From: Aureimonas sp. SA4125
Lineage (GTDB): Bacteria; Pseudomonadota; Alphaproteobacteria; Rhizobiales; Rhizobiaceae
Assembly: GCF_019973775.1 (NCBI RefSeq)
Contig: NZ_AP025032.1
Span: forward strand, 3,596,001-3,660,000
DNA: 64,000 nucleotides
Direction of reading: 5' to 3'
Positions 10,420 through 17,633 of the stretch are shown here, in pieces. The notes under the pieces are model-generated. The model was not told where the DNA came from and did no database searches. It saw only the letters and a program-made list of their open reading frames with translations. Position 1 is the stretch's first letter; each line of letters opens with the position of its first letter. The position numbers and the translations under genes are program-made.

Positions 10420-10701
10420 TTATGGGCAGGCAGCGACGTAGCGCTCACCAGTGCGAGAGTCGCGATAGATGCAGTCGCCCGACTGCGAGCGTCCGATGAC
10501 GTTACCGGCAATAGCACCTGCACCTGCACCAATGGCGCCGCCGATCAGCGCTCCCCGGGCATTCCCGGACACGCCTGCACCGATTGCCGCGCCGCCGAGA
10601 CCGCCGATCAACGCGCCCGTTCCCGTGCTGCGTTCGGTCTGCGAGCATCCGCTTGCGACCAGCATCAGCCCGGCCATTGTTCCCGCCATAATGATTTTCA
10701 T
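10420..10701 (-). CDS. Glycine-zipper lipoprotein
   Basis: A 93-residue protein. The lipoprotein signal (MKIIMAGTMAGLMLVASGC) has the lipobox ASGC. The middle is rich in glycine and alanine with GxxxG spacing (GALIGGLGGAAIGAGV, then GALIGGAIGAGAGAIAGNV), the pattern of glycine-zipper outer-membrane lipoproteins. The end is GDCIYRDSRTGERYVAACP. The ATG at 10701 gives the signal peptide; the longer frame upstream does not. A strong terminator follows. A near-consensus EcfG promoter is upstream (10738-10762), so it may be stress-induced. Confidence 0.75.
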   Translation of the reverse strand: MKIIMAGTMAGLMLVASGCSQTERSTGTGALIGGLGGAAIGAGVSGNARGALIGGAIGAGAGAIAGNVIGRSQSGDCIYRDSRTGERYVAACP

Positions 10702-10737
10702 GAAGTTACGCCTCGCTACGATTTCGTCCCACAGCAA

Positions 10738-10762
10738 AGCGTTACAGCCATGAGAGCGTTCC
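10738..10762 (-). promoter_or_regulatory. Possible EcfG-type promoter (weak match)
   Basis: On the minus strand GGAAC (10762-10758), 16 bases, then CGCT (10741-10738), one base off the GGAAC-N16/17-CGTT consensus. It lies about 37 bases upstream of the glycine-zipper lipoprotein start. Confidence 0.35.
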
Positions 10763-10837
10763 ATCAAACCGAAAATAAAAGGAACAGTCAGTGGCGTCTG
10801 GAGAGAGCGCCTTCGGAGATTTCAGACGGCACCACCG

Positions 10838-11128
10838 TTAGCGAGAGGCGACAATCTGCGGCTCAGCATCGAAGGTCACGATCAGACGGCCAGCCTTGCT
10901 GATCGACCAGTCAATATTGGCGGACTGCTCGAAAACGTCTTCGTTGACGTCCTTGCACACACCATAGACCTTGATGTCGTCGGTGCCGCTGAGACGCATC
11001 TGCAAAGCGAGATCCCGCCCGCATTCAGCCTGATCCTCATAAGCGGCGACAGGAACCGGGATTTCCTTGCAGACGGACGCATCAGCATTGCATCCGACCA
11101 GCAACATGAAAGCAGCGATGTGTTCCAT
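10838..11128 (-). CDS. Small exported protein, unknown
   Basis: A 96-residue protein starting MEHIAAFMLLVGCNADAS, a short hydrophobic N-terminus that could be a signal peptide (possibly a lipobox at LVGC). The rest has three further cysteines (SVCKEIPV, ECGRDL, GVCKDV). No family is recognised. The ATG at 11128 has AGGAGAG 5 bases upstream, a better start than the upstream in-frame codon. A full-consensus EcfG-type promoter lies just upstream at 11151-11176, so it is probably part of the general stress regulon. Confidence 0.65.
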   Translation of the reverse strand: MEHIAAFMLLVGCNADASVCKEIPVPVAAYEDQAECGRDLALQMRLSGTDDIKVYGVCKDVNEDVFEQSANIDWSISKAGRLIVTFDAEPQIVASR

Positions 11129-11150
11129 ATTGTCTCTCCTTCGCGCAATC

Positions 11151-11176
11151 AACGGAGGAGATGGCGGAATCGTTCC
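11151..11176 (-). promoter_or_regulatory. EcfG-type promoter
   Basis: On the minus strand GGAAC (11176-11172), 17 bases, CGTT (11154-11151): an exact match to the alphaproteobacterial general-stress sigma consensus. The start codon of the 96-residue exported protein is about 22 bases downstream. Confidence 0.6.
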
Positions 11177-11312
11177 TGAGAACTGCCAGACTGCACTTGA
11201 AATCTCGCGCGATTACGAAAACGTGTACGATTCGAATCGGCTTGAGATGCAGGAAGCACGCGCTTCTGGCGTAGGGGCAGCCTCGAATCGAGACGGTTCC
11301 ATTTGTGCGTCT

Positions 11313-12356
11313 TCAGCCGTTTTCGTTCGCTTCGAACTGCGTATCGGGAATCAACAGCGAATATCGGATTCCGTCCGGCAGGTAGTCGAGCTCGGCCTCT
11401 CCGCCGACCGAATTCGGCACGATGCGCTCCAGAGTGGACGTGCCGAAACGCGATTCGTGATCGGAGCGGACGCGCGGTCCTCCCGACTCCTGCCAGTTCA
11501 ATCGAAGAAATGTTTCGCCGTTTCGCTCGACGATGACAGAGCTGATCCCGACCCTTCCGCCAGGTACGGACAGCGAGCCGTAAGAAGCGGCATTGACGGC
11601 CAGTTCATGCAGCGCCAGCCCGACGTGCAGGGATGCGGTCGGCGAGAGATAGACGTCCGACCCATCGAACCGGACTTGCCCGACCCCGTCGGGCGCATAA
11701 CGCTCGACCTGCATCGCCACCAGGCTGACGAGGTCCGCACCGCGCCAATCTGCATCGGTGACGATATCCTGCGAGGCCGCCAGCGACTGGATCCGACCGC
11801 GGAAACGGACCAGAAATTCCGGCACGGTGACGGAATGCCGCGCCGTCTGGCTGGCCAGGCTCTGAATAATGGCCAGAAGATTCTTGGAGCGATGGGACAG
11901 TTCGCGAAGCAGTGTCTTCAGCGTCTCCTCGCGACGCTTCTGCTCCGTGATCTCAAGGGATGTCCCGATGATGCCAATGACGTCGTCGCCGTCCCGATCG
12001 ACGTCGACGCGAATGTCGAACCAACGCGATGTCGATCCCGTCGTCGAGGCCAGCTCGAAATGTGCAGGTCGCTGGGTCCGAATGACATCTCGCTTGACAG
12101 CCTCGGACCGCTCGGCCGCCTGTCGGGAAAGAACATCGTGATCGCCAAGACCCAAGATCGAGTCATTCAGCCAGGTATCCTTGCTGTTAAAGACCCAGAT
12201 ATACTTCAGCTCACGATCTTGCGCGAACAGCGTCATCTCGGTGTTAGCAAGAGCTTTCAGAGCCTTGTACGCAACCATTTGCTGACGCTCGAACCTTGCT
12301 GCGTTGTAATACGCCCCTGCCGCTCTCGCGGCCGGCGCCTTCCCCATCACCGTCAC
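11313..12356 (-). CDS. PAS-domain HWE-family sensor histidine kinase
   Basis: A 347-residue soluble kinase without membrane segments. A PAS domain spans about residues 35-145, ending with the linker IGTSLEITEQKRR. The phosphoacceptor region is LRELSHRSKNLLAIIQSLA (about 149-167). The catalytic domain carries the HWE markers: HELAVNAASYG (N-box) and the WQE of LNWQESGG. Such kinases phosphorylate PhyR to start the general stress response, and phyR is the next gene upstream on the same strand. The frame opens with GTG, with GAGG 6 bases before it; ATG at 12347 is an alternative. An exact EcfG promoter (12477-12501) suggests positive feedback. Confidence 0.88.
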   Translation of the reverse strand: MTVMGKAPAARAAGAYYNAARFERQQMVAYKALKALANTEMTLFAQDRELKYIWVFNSKDTWLNDSILGLGDHDVLSRQAAERSEAVKRDVIRTQRPAHFELASTTGSTSRWFDIRVDVDRDGDDVIGIIGTSLEITEQKRREETLKTLLRELSHRSKNLLAIIQSLASQTARHSVTVPEFLVRFRGRIQSLAASQDIVTDADWRGADLVSLVAMQVERYAPDGVGQVRFDGSDVYLSPTASLHVGLALHELAVNAASYGSLSVPGGRVGISSVIVERNGETFLRLNWQESGGPRVRSDHESRFGTSTLERIVPNSVGGEAELDYLPDGIRYSLLIPDTQFEANENG

Positions 12357-12476
12357 TTCCTTCCTCGTTCATTACCGATGCTGGCAGAACGGAACAAGGT
12401 CACTCAAGTCGCTAAAGGAAGGCGCTGGGACCTCTCGGCTCAGCCGATTTGCCGTTGGACACTCCACTGACTGCCC

Positions 12477-12501
12477 AACGGCGCTGGCGGCCTGAGGTTC
12501 C
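12477..12501 (-). promoter_or_regulatory. EcfG-type promoter of the HWE kinase gene
   Basis: On the minus strand GGAAC (12501-12497), 16 bases, CGTT (12480-12477): exact consensus for the EcfG sigma factor. It implies a leader of about 110 bases before the kinase start and autoregulation of the stress pathway. Confidence 0.7.
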
Positions 12502-12612
12502 TCACTCAGCCGCCGAAGACAGGCTCGCGACCCTTGAAATTCCTGTCATTTGTGGCGTGCGAACGGATTTTGTCCCAGGAGTCCGCAACGTTCGCAGCGA
12601 TGAACTGTAGGC

Positions 12613-13407
12613 TCATGCAGCCGCCTTCTTCTCCGCTTCGAAGAAGAGCGCTTGGCTGATCAACGCCTTGACCATGTCGGGGTTGAAGGGCTTGGTCACC
12701 AGAAAAGTGGGTTCAGGCCGTTCACCCGTCAGGAGCCGCTCGGGAAAAGCGGTGATGAAAATAACCGGCACGCTGAGCTGCGCGAGGATATCGTTGACGG
12801 CATCGATGCCCGAGCTGCCGTCAGCGAGCTGGATGTCGGCCAAAACCATTCCCGGCTTCTGCTTATCGAACAGAGCCAGGGCTTCCTTGTGGGTTCGGGC
12901 GATACCGGTGACGCTGTGGCCGAGGCTTTCGACCATCTGTTCGATATCCATCGCGATAAGGGGCTCGTCCTCGATGATCATGATCTGCGTCGACACCTGG
13001 CGGCCGATATCGATGCTCGCTTCGTCGATCAGCCTGGAAAACTCACGCTCTCCAGTCCCCAGGATTTTTGCCGCCTCGCCAGTGGTAAAACCCTCGACGG
13101 CGACAAGAAGAAACGCCTGACGCGGCAGCGGCGAGATCGCGCGCAGGTTTCGCGACGTCCGCTCTTCCCATGCTGAGACGGGAGCGTCTTCGCGAATGTT
13201 GACTTCGACCGACTGCCACAGGGACGAGAACAGCCTGTACAAGGCAATCCGCGGGCTTTCTTCGGTGTTGAACAGGCTGGGATCGGCGATCAGCGCTTCG
13301 AGAACTGCAGCGACATAAGCATCCCCACTGGCCTGCGAGCCACTGAGGGCACGCGCATACCGCCTAAGATACGGAATATGCGGCGCTATGCGAGATGACA
13401 TCGACAT
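12613..13407 (-). CDS. phyR: General stress response anti-anti-sigma regulator PhyR
   Basis: A 264-residue PhyR. Residues about 1-130 form a sigma-factor-like domain (region 2 and region 4 mimics, including LPRQAFLLVAVEGFTTGEAAKILG). A receiver domain follows from about 140, with IIEDEPLIAMD, the phosphorylated Asp in MVLADIQL and the conserved Lys in VTKPF. When phosphorylated it binds NepR and frees EcfG. The ATG at 13407 has GGGGGAG 7 bases upstream. It is divergent from nepR-ecfG, and both directions have GGAAC promoter motifs in the shared region. Confidence 0.95.
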   Translation of the reverse strand: MSMSSRIAPHIPYLRRYARALSGSQASGDAYVAAVLEALIADPSLFNTEESPRIALYRLFSSLWQSVEVNIREDAPVSAWEERTSRNLRAISPLPRQAFLLVAVEGFTTGEAAKILGTGEREFSRLIDEASIDIGRQVSTQIMIIEDEPLIAMDIEQMVESLGHSVTGIARTHKEALALFDKQKPGMVLADIQLADGSSGIDAVNDILAQLSVPVIFITAFPERLLTGERPEPTFLVTKPFNPDMVKALISQALFFEAEKKAAA

Positions 13408-13460
13408 GGAAAAACTCCCCCTCGTGTCGATTGGAATACAATACGTCCAGTGGCGTCTAC

Positions 13461-13485
13461 AATGCGCAAGCGGCCAGAAAGTTCC
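13461..13485 (-). promoter_or_regulatory. Probable EcfG promoter of phyR
   Basis: On the minus strand GGAAC (13485-13481), 16 bases, CATT (13464-13461), one base off consensus. It is the left arm of the inverted repeat GTTCCC-N5-GGGAAC (13481-13497). Confidence 0.55.
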
Positions 13486-13492
13486 CAACGCG

Positions 13493-13517
13493 GGAACCTT
13501 TCGTCGCCGACCGAGTT
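13493..13517 (+). promoter_or_regulatory. Probable EcfG promoter of nepR-ecfG
   Basis: GGAAC (13493-13497), 16 bases, AGTT (13514-13517), one base off consensus. It is the right arm of the same inverted repeat and points toward nepR, about 155 bases away. Confidence 0.55.
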
Positions 13518-13672
13518 TCAAGGCATGATGGGCGATACCGGCGAGGCTGGTAGTGCACCAAGGCCGAAGGGTCATCAAGGGGCTTGCGGAAGCCGCTGGC
13601 GCTCACACTTATCTGAACTGGGCGGACCGGCGCATCGGCCGTCAGGGTATCGTTATGGACACGAGAGGCTAG

Positions 13673-13891
13673 ATGGCGGACCGCAAAAATGAGGACGATC
13701 CTGTGCAAATGACCCATGCAGAGCAAGCCGGCCCCACATCACAAGATCTCGGTCCCCACTCCGCCATCGCTCGCAAACTCAAGGCGTATTACGACGATGT
13801 CGCCAGCGAACCCGTGCCAGACCGCTTTCTAAGCCTGCTTGACGCGCTCGATGCCGCCGAGTCCGGGGCACAGAAGCAGAAACGCACATAG
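13673..13891 (+). CDS. nepR: Anti-sigma factor NepR
   Basis: A 72-residue protein. The conserved core is IARKLKAYYDDVASEPVPDR followed by FLSLLDALD (residues about 32-60), the helical pair by which NepR binds EcfG or, alternatively, PhyR. The N- and C-terminal tails are short and polar, as in the family. GAGAGG lies 4 bases before the ATG. The ecfG start is 7 bases downstream, so the anti-sigma and sigma factor are co-expressed. Confidence 0.93.
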   Translation: MADRKNEDDPVQMTHAEQAGPTSQDLGPHSAIARKLKAYYDDVASEPVPDRFLSLLDALDAAESGAQKQKRT

Positions 13892-13898
13892 GACTGCG

Positions 13899-14450
13899 AT
13901 GAGCCAGGATCCCGAATTCCGCCGCGAACTGATCTCCATCATCCCGAATCTCCGAGCGTTCGCCGCGTCGCTTTCGGGGTCGTTCGACCGTGCCGACGAT
14001 TTGGTCCAGGAGACGCTGGTGAAGGCATGGGACAAGCAGCACACCTTTCAGCCCGGCACCAATCTCAAGGCATGGCTGTTCACCATCCTGCGCAACGAGT
14101 TCTATACGCAGATGCGTAAAAAGGGTCGTGAGGTCCAGGATGTCGATGGCATTCACGCCATGCAGCTTGCTGGCCATCCGGAACAGCATGGCCACCTCGA
14201 CCTTCAGGATTTTCGCCGCGCCCTCGATCGACTGCCGGACGACCAGCGCGAGGCGCTCATCCTCATTGGCGCGTCCGGCTTTTCCTACGAAGAAGCCGCG
14301 GAGATCTGCAAATGCGCGGTCGGCACGATAAAGAGCCGCGTTTCGCGCGCCCGCAGCCGCATATCTGAATTGCTCGGCATTGAGGGGGACGGCGAGTACG
14401 GACCGGATTCGATCTCGTCCCAGATCATTGGCGTGGCCCCGGCAGCCTGA
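13899..14450 (+). CDS. ecfG: General stress ECF sigma factor EcfG
   Basis: A 183-residue ECF sigma factor. Region 2 includes DRADDLVQETLVKAWDKQHT and the following NLKAWLFTILRNEFYTQMRK; region 4 is LPDDQREALILIGASGFSYE followed by EAAEICKCAVGTIKSRVSRAR. Its position after nepR and opposite phyR identifies it as EcfG. It directs RNA polymerase to GGAAC-N16/17-CGTT promoters, several of which are seen nearby. The ATG at 13899 is used because the longer frame overlaps nepR. Confidence 0.94.
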   Translation: MSQDPEFRRELISIIPNLRAFAASLSGSFDRADDLVQETLVKAWDKQHTFQPGTNLKAWLFTILRNEFYTQMRKKGREVQDVDGIHAMQLAGHPEQHGHLDLQDFRRALDRLPDDQREALILIGASGFSYEEAAEICKCAVGTIKSRVSRARSRISELLGIEGDGEYGPDSISSQIIGVAPAA

Positions 14451-14604
14451 TCGCTGGTTGCGCCGTGCTCTGGTCGATCGTGCTTTTCGGTTCCGCGCGG
14501 GAACCGGTCCTTCCCTCGGCCACTTGAACTTCCGTCGCCAGTGAGTCTGCATCAGTGGACGAAGTCTGGCTAGTTATCTCCCACCACCCTAGTGAGGATG
14601 CAGC

Positions 14605-14958
14605 ATGCAGTCCGAGACCACGAACAACGACTTTCAGAGCCAAGGCACCGCAGGCCAGGGCTCGTCGGCATCCGTCAATGATGATCTGGAAACGCAGGTC
14701 GCCAAACTGAGGACCGACCTCGCAGGTGTCGCGGACGCTCTGAAGAATCTGGCATCCGAACGCGCGGACGGCGCGAAGCGCCAGGCTTATGCACTGCGTG
14801 ACGATGTCCGCGATCGCGGCGAGCGTTATGTCCAGCAGGCCCAGGACGCCGTGTCGGAGATCGAGGATCAGGTCTCCGAGCGCGTGCGTGCGGAGCCGAT
14901 CAAGGCCGTCGCGATTGCAGCTGCAATCGGCTATCTCTACGCGCGCATCTTTCACTGA
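14605..14958 (+). CDS. DUF883/ElaB-YqjD-like membrane-associated protein
   Basis: A 117-residue protein: a polar, mostly alpha-helical N-terminal three-quarters with heptad-like spacing (LETQVAKLRTDLAGVADALKNL... YVQQAQDAVSEIEDQV), and a C-terminal hydrophobic anchor IKAVAIAAAIGYLYARIF. This matches ElaB/YqjD-type proteins, which sit in the inner membrane by a C-terminal helix and may bind ribosomes. It is 2 bases from the next gene, which has a YqjE-like layout, so the pair resembles yqjD-yqjE of enterobacteria. Its position after ecfG suggests stress induction. Confidence 0.75.
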   Translation: MQSETTNNDFQSQGTAGQGSSASVNDDLETQVAKLRTDLAGVADALKNLASERADGAKRQAYALRDDVRDRGERYVQQAQDAVSEIEDQVSERVRAEPIKAVAIAAAIGYLYARIFH

Positions 14959-14960
14959 CC

Positions 14961-15404
14961 ATGCTTCTCGCGCTGGTCACTAAGATCTTTGCAGGTGAGG
15001 CGGGCGTGTTTCTGGCTCGCCTGAAGCGTATTGCCGGACTCTATGTGCTGATGGCGATCTGCTTGTCGATGCTGGTCATTTTCTTGATGATCGCCCTGTT
15101 CACTTGGGCGTCCCAGCATTTTGGCACTCTGCCGACGGCGCTCGGCTTCTGCGGCGGCAGCCTCGTTCTGGTTCTGCTGACATTCGTCATGATCATGATG
15201 GCCAAGCGGCGGCCTTCCACGCGGGCGGACGATCGGCTTCAGCGTGACATCGCCTCCATCGCCAGCGTGACGGCTCTCAGCAACGCTCCGCAGATTTTTC
15301 GTGCCATTCGGCACAACCGCAGCCTGATCGCGTTTCCAATTGCCGCGGGCGGGCTCTACGGACTGTATCGTTTGATCGCCGGCTCCCGGCGTCGCGGATC
15401 GTGA
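14961..15404 (+). CDS. YqjE-like (phage-holin superfamily III) membrane protein
   Basis: A 147-residue protein with two long hydrophobic segments: YVLMAICLSMLVIFLMIALF (about 30-50) and TALGFCGGSLVLVLLTFVMIMM (about 60-82). After a cytoplasmic stretch a third, weaker hydrophobic part follows near LIAFPIAAGGLYGLYRLI. The layout matches YqjE-like proteins that accompany DUF883 genes. No enzymatic function is seen. It is 2 bases downstream of that gene. Confidence 0.65.
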   Translation: MLLALVTKIFAGEAGVFLARLKRIAGLYVLMAICLSMLVIFLMIALFTWASQHFGTLPTALGFCGGSLVLVLLTFVMIMMAKRRPSTRADDRLQRDIASIASVTALSNAPQIFRAIRHNRSLIAFPIAAGGLYGLYRLIAGSRRRGS

Positions 15405-15503
15405 GAATCGCCCCCATCAGCGGTGATCCTATCGCAGGCGGGGCATCTCACGCGAAAGCGGCGTGCAAACCCCGGCTCGCACCATCACTTCAAAGGAAAA
15501 ACA

Positions 15504-15791
15504 ATGTCACGGATCAATCCGGAAGAAGCCAGACAGGGCCGCAAGGGTAAGCCGGTTCTGCGGGTATTGATTGCCGCCCTCGTCCTGTGTGCGCTTGCAG
15601 CGATCATCATGACCGTCTTCGGCGCGATGCAGCCGGGCGATGATCTCCCGGCCGGCAGGGTCGGGACCGGTGGAGCGGAGGCGCCGGCTGCGACCGCGCA
15701 GCCCGCAACCCCGCCCGCTGCGGATTCCGGAACCTCGGCCGTCACTCCCGGTGATGCCGGAACGAGCCCGACTCCCGCGCCGGCGAACTGA
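15504..15791 (+). CDS. Small single-pass membrane protein, unknown
   Basis: A 95-residue protein: a basic N-terminus (MSRINPEEARQGRKGKP), one membrane helix at about residues 18-40 (VLRVLIAALVLCALAAIIMTV) and an Ala/Pro/Thr-rich, probably disordered outer tail. The ATG at 15504 is preceded by AAAGGAAAA. No family is recognised. It lies in the row of small genes downstream of ecfG. Confidence 0.6.
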   Translation: MSRINPEEARQGRKGKPVLRVLIAALVLCALAAIIMTVFGAMQPGDDLPAGRVGTGGAEAPAATAQPATPPAADSGTSAVTPGDAGTSPTPAPAN

Positions 15792-15843
15792 GCATTATGG
15801 TGTTCGGGATCGACGCCCCTTTTATGCAACGAGGAAAGTGACG

Positions 15844-16125
15844 ATGATCCCGGACGATCCGAGCGACACGAGCCAGCCCGACCTGCAGCCCCCCTCGCCC
15901 GACGAGTTTCAGGCAGCGATCGATGATATCCTGGCCGATACTTCCATGTCTGATCAGGAAAAGGCGCTGCGCCTGGACACGCTGCGTCAGGAGTTTGTCC
16001 TGCCCGACCACGTCGAGCATGACCCCTACCGTCCGATCGAGGCACAGCTGTCTGATGCGATAGCGATGCTTGCAGAGGGTGGGCACCTTTACAGGCCCGG
16101 CATCACGGACAAAGAAGCAGGCTGA
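15844..16125 (+). CDS. Small acidic protein, unknown
   Basis: A 93-residue soluble, acidic protein (MIPDDPSDTSQPDLQPPSPD... ) with a central helical stretch (MSDQEKALRLDTLRQEFVL). GAGGAAAG lies just before the ATG. No domain is recognised. It is the last plus-strand gene of the stress locus and converges with the lipid kinase gene. Confidence 0.55.
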   Translation: MIPDDPSDTSQPDLQPPSPDEFQAAIDDILADTSMSDQEKALRLDTLRQEFVLPDHVEHDPYRPIEAQLSDAIAMLAEGGHLYRPGITDKEAG

Positions 16126-16233
16126 CGAGCCATCGACCGTTGCGTGGGCGCCCTGACGTCCAGCGCTTTGAATGTTCGAGCTCTACCCTGTCGAAATCAG
16201 GAATTGCGCGGTCGGCGTGCCTGGTGACCGCGG

Positions 16234-17190
16234 TTACGCCGTGCAGACAGTCGCCGTGTCGTCTATTGCGGTCTCAGGTGCGAGGAAGGTCGCTTCGCTG
16301 GGGACAAGGACGCGCAGCGCTTTGGGGTGGATGACGATCTCCGACCTTTCCGCCAGATTCCTGAGCTCGCCGTCCCGGACCGCCCGGTCCTGGCGCTTCG
16401 ATCCGCGGCAGCCGACGACCACCTTGCGCGCGGCATAGACTTTCAGCGAAGGGTTTTGACGCCACTTCCCCCTAAGAATGTCGAAGGTCAGCCGCGTCAT
16501 CGCACGAGTATCGCGGGTCTCGCAGATGTATACGCCGAGCACGCCGCCTCTGGGATCGTCGGCGAAGGGGAGATGCCCGTCGCCATAGACATTGTTGGAG
16601 ACCGCGAGTGCCGGTGTCTCGAGCCGGCGGATCTCGCCGTCGATGTCGATCTCCACCTCCACCATCGGTAGGCTGCGCAGTGTCGCCATGATCGCACGGG
16701 TGGAGGCGAACATCTTTCCGAGCCGCGAGCCGTAGGCGATGCTGTCTCGCATCCGAACCATCCGCGCGTGCATGCCGACGGCGAACTGGTGAACGAAGGG
16801 CTTGCCGTTGACGGTCGCGACGTCGACCTCGGTGATCGCGCCGCCGGCCAGCGCAACCACTGCCGCCTCGATCGCCAGCGGGATCTGCAGGGTCCGGGCA
16901 AACAGGTTCATCGTCCCCGCCGGCAGGATCGCGAGCGCCATGGGGTGGTTCATCAAAGCCGCTGCCGCTGCCGAGACCGTGCCATCGCCCCCTCCCACCA
17001 GCAGCACGTCGAGATCGCTGCGGTCGGCGGCGCGTTTGATCGCCTTCACGATCTCACTGCCCCGTACGCACTCGATGTCGACGTCGTGCCCGTGCAGTCG
17101 GAATTCATCGGCAATCAGTTCGGAGAAGCGATCGAGATCCGTCGTCTTCAGCGTACCGCCCTCGCGGTTCAGAATGGTATGGATCTTCAT
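16234..17190 (-). CDS. Diacylglycerol/lipid kinase family protein (YegS-like)
   Basis: A 318-residue protein of the DAGK catalytic superfamily. It has MKIHTILNREGGTL at the N-terminus, the nucleotide-binding GGGDGTVSAAAAALM near residues 64-78 and LPAGTMNLFARTL near 86-98, then the C-terminal lipid-kinase fold with DGEL near the end. It would phosphorylate a lipid or sphingoid alcohol at the membrane surface. Two ATGs stand together; the second (17190) has the better spacing to GAGG. An open frame extends upstream but shows no similarity. Confidence 0.85.
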   Translation of the reverse strand: MKIHTILNREGGTLKTTDLDRFSELIADEFRLHGHDVDIECVRGSEIVKAIKRAADRSDLDVLLVGGGDGTVSAAAAALMNHPMALAILPAGTMNLFARTLQIPLAIEAAVVALAGGAITEVDVATVNGKPFVHQFAVGMHARMVRMRDSIAYGSRLGKMFASTRAIMATLRSLPMVEVEIDIDGEIRRLETPALAVSNNVYGDGHLPFADDPRGGVLGVYICETRDTRAMTRLTFDILRGKWRQNPSLKVYAARKVVVGCRGSKRQDRAVRDGELRNLAERSEIVIHPKALRVLVPSEATFLAPETAIDDTATVCTA

Positions 17191-17633
17191 CATTTCCTCT
17201 GCCGCAAGGCTCAGCCTGCCGCAAGTTACGTCAGAATAGGGCCGGAGCCCATCGCGAGCGCTGTAGAGCAGGGGATTGTGGCCGGTCAAACATCTCTGGT
17301 GGTTCTGGAAACGACCGGATTTGACGACGGATCGTCGCACAGCAAGCAACACGGCGACACGCCCATCAACGGGCTTCAGGTCCAAGTTGCTGATTGAGAA
17401 CGCGGTTTAGCAATTTTCTGATGACGCATCGCGGTATCGGCGGTCGTTCTCCGGGTTCTGCAAAGCGCTCCTGCCTCCAAACGCCGGTGAAGAAAAGCGT
17501 CGCGGCCGGGCTCAAGGGCGGAACCTTGGGGACCGCGAAGGGATTGTCTCACTGTGTAGCTGCTGACGGGATCGGCTTTGTGCCTGACACCTCCGCAGCA
17601 TTTCCGACGACTCTTTCGACGAGGAAACCCGCC
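17191..17633. other. Divergent intergenic region
   Basis: 443 bases between the lipid kinase gene (minus) and the PRC-barrel gene (plus). It must hold both promoters. A GGAAC at 17520-17524 is followed at 16 bases by GGAT, a poor EcfG match. GAGGAAA just before 17634 is the ribosome site of the PRC gene. Nothing else is recognised. Confidence 0.4.

Noticed and set aside
14488..14520. GGAAC within the inverted repeat CGGTTCC-N5-GGAACCG after ecfG as an EcfG promoter for the DUF883 gene
   Set aside because: 16 or 17 bases downstream there is CACT/ACTT instead of CGTT, so the match is poor. The hairpin also lacks a T-run for a terminator.
17520..17545. GGAAC before the PRC-barrel gene as an EcfG promoter
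   Set aside because: The -10 position reads GGAT or GATT, two mismatches.
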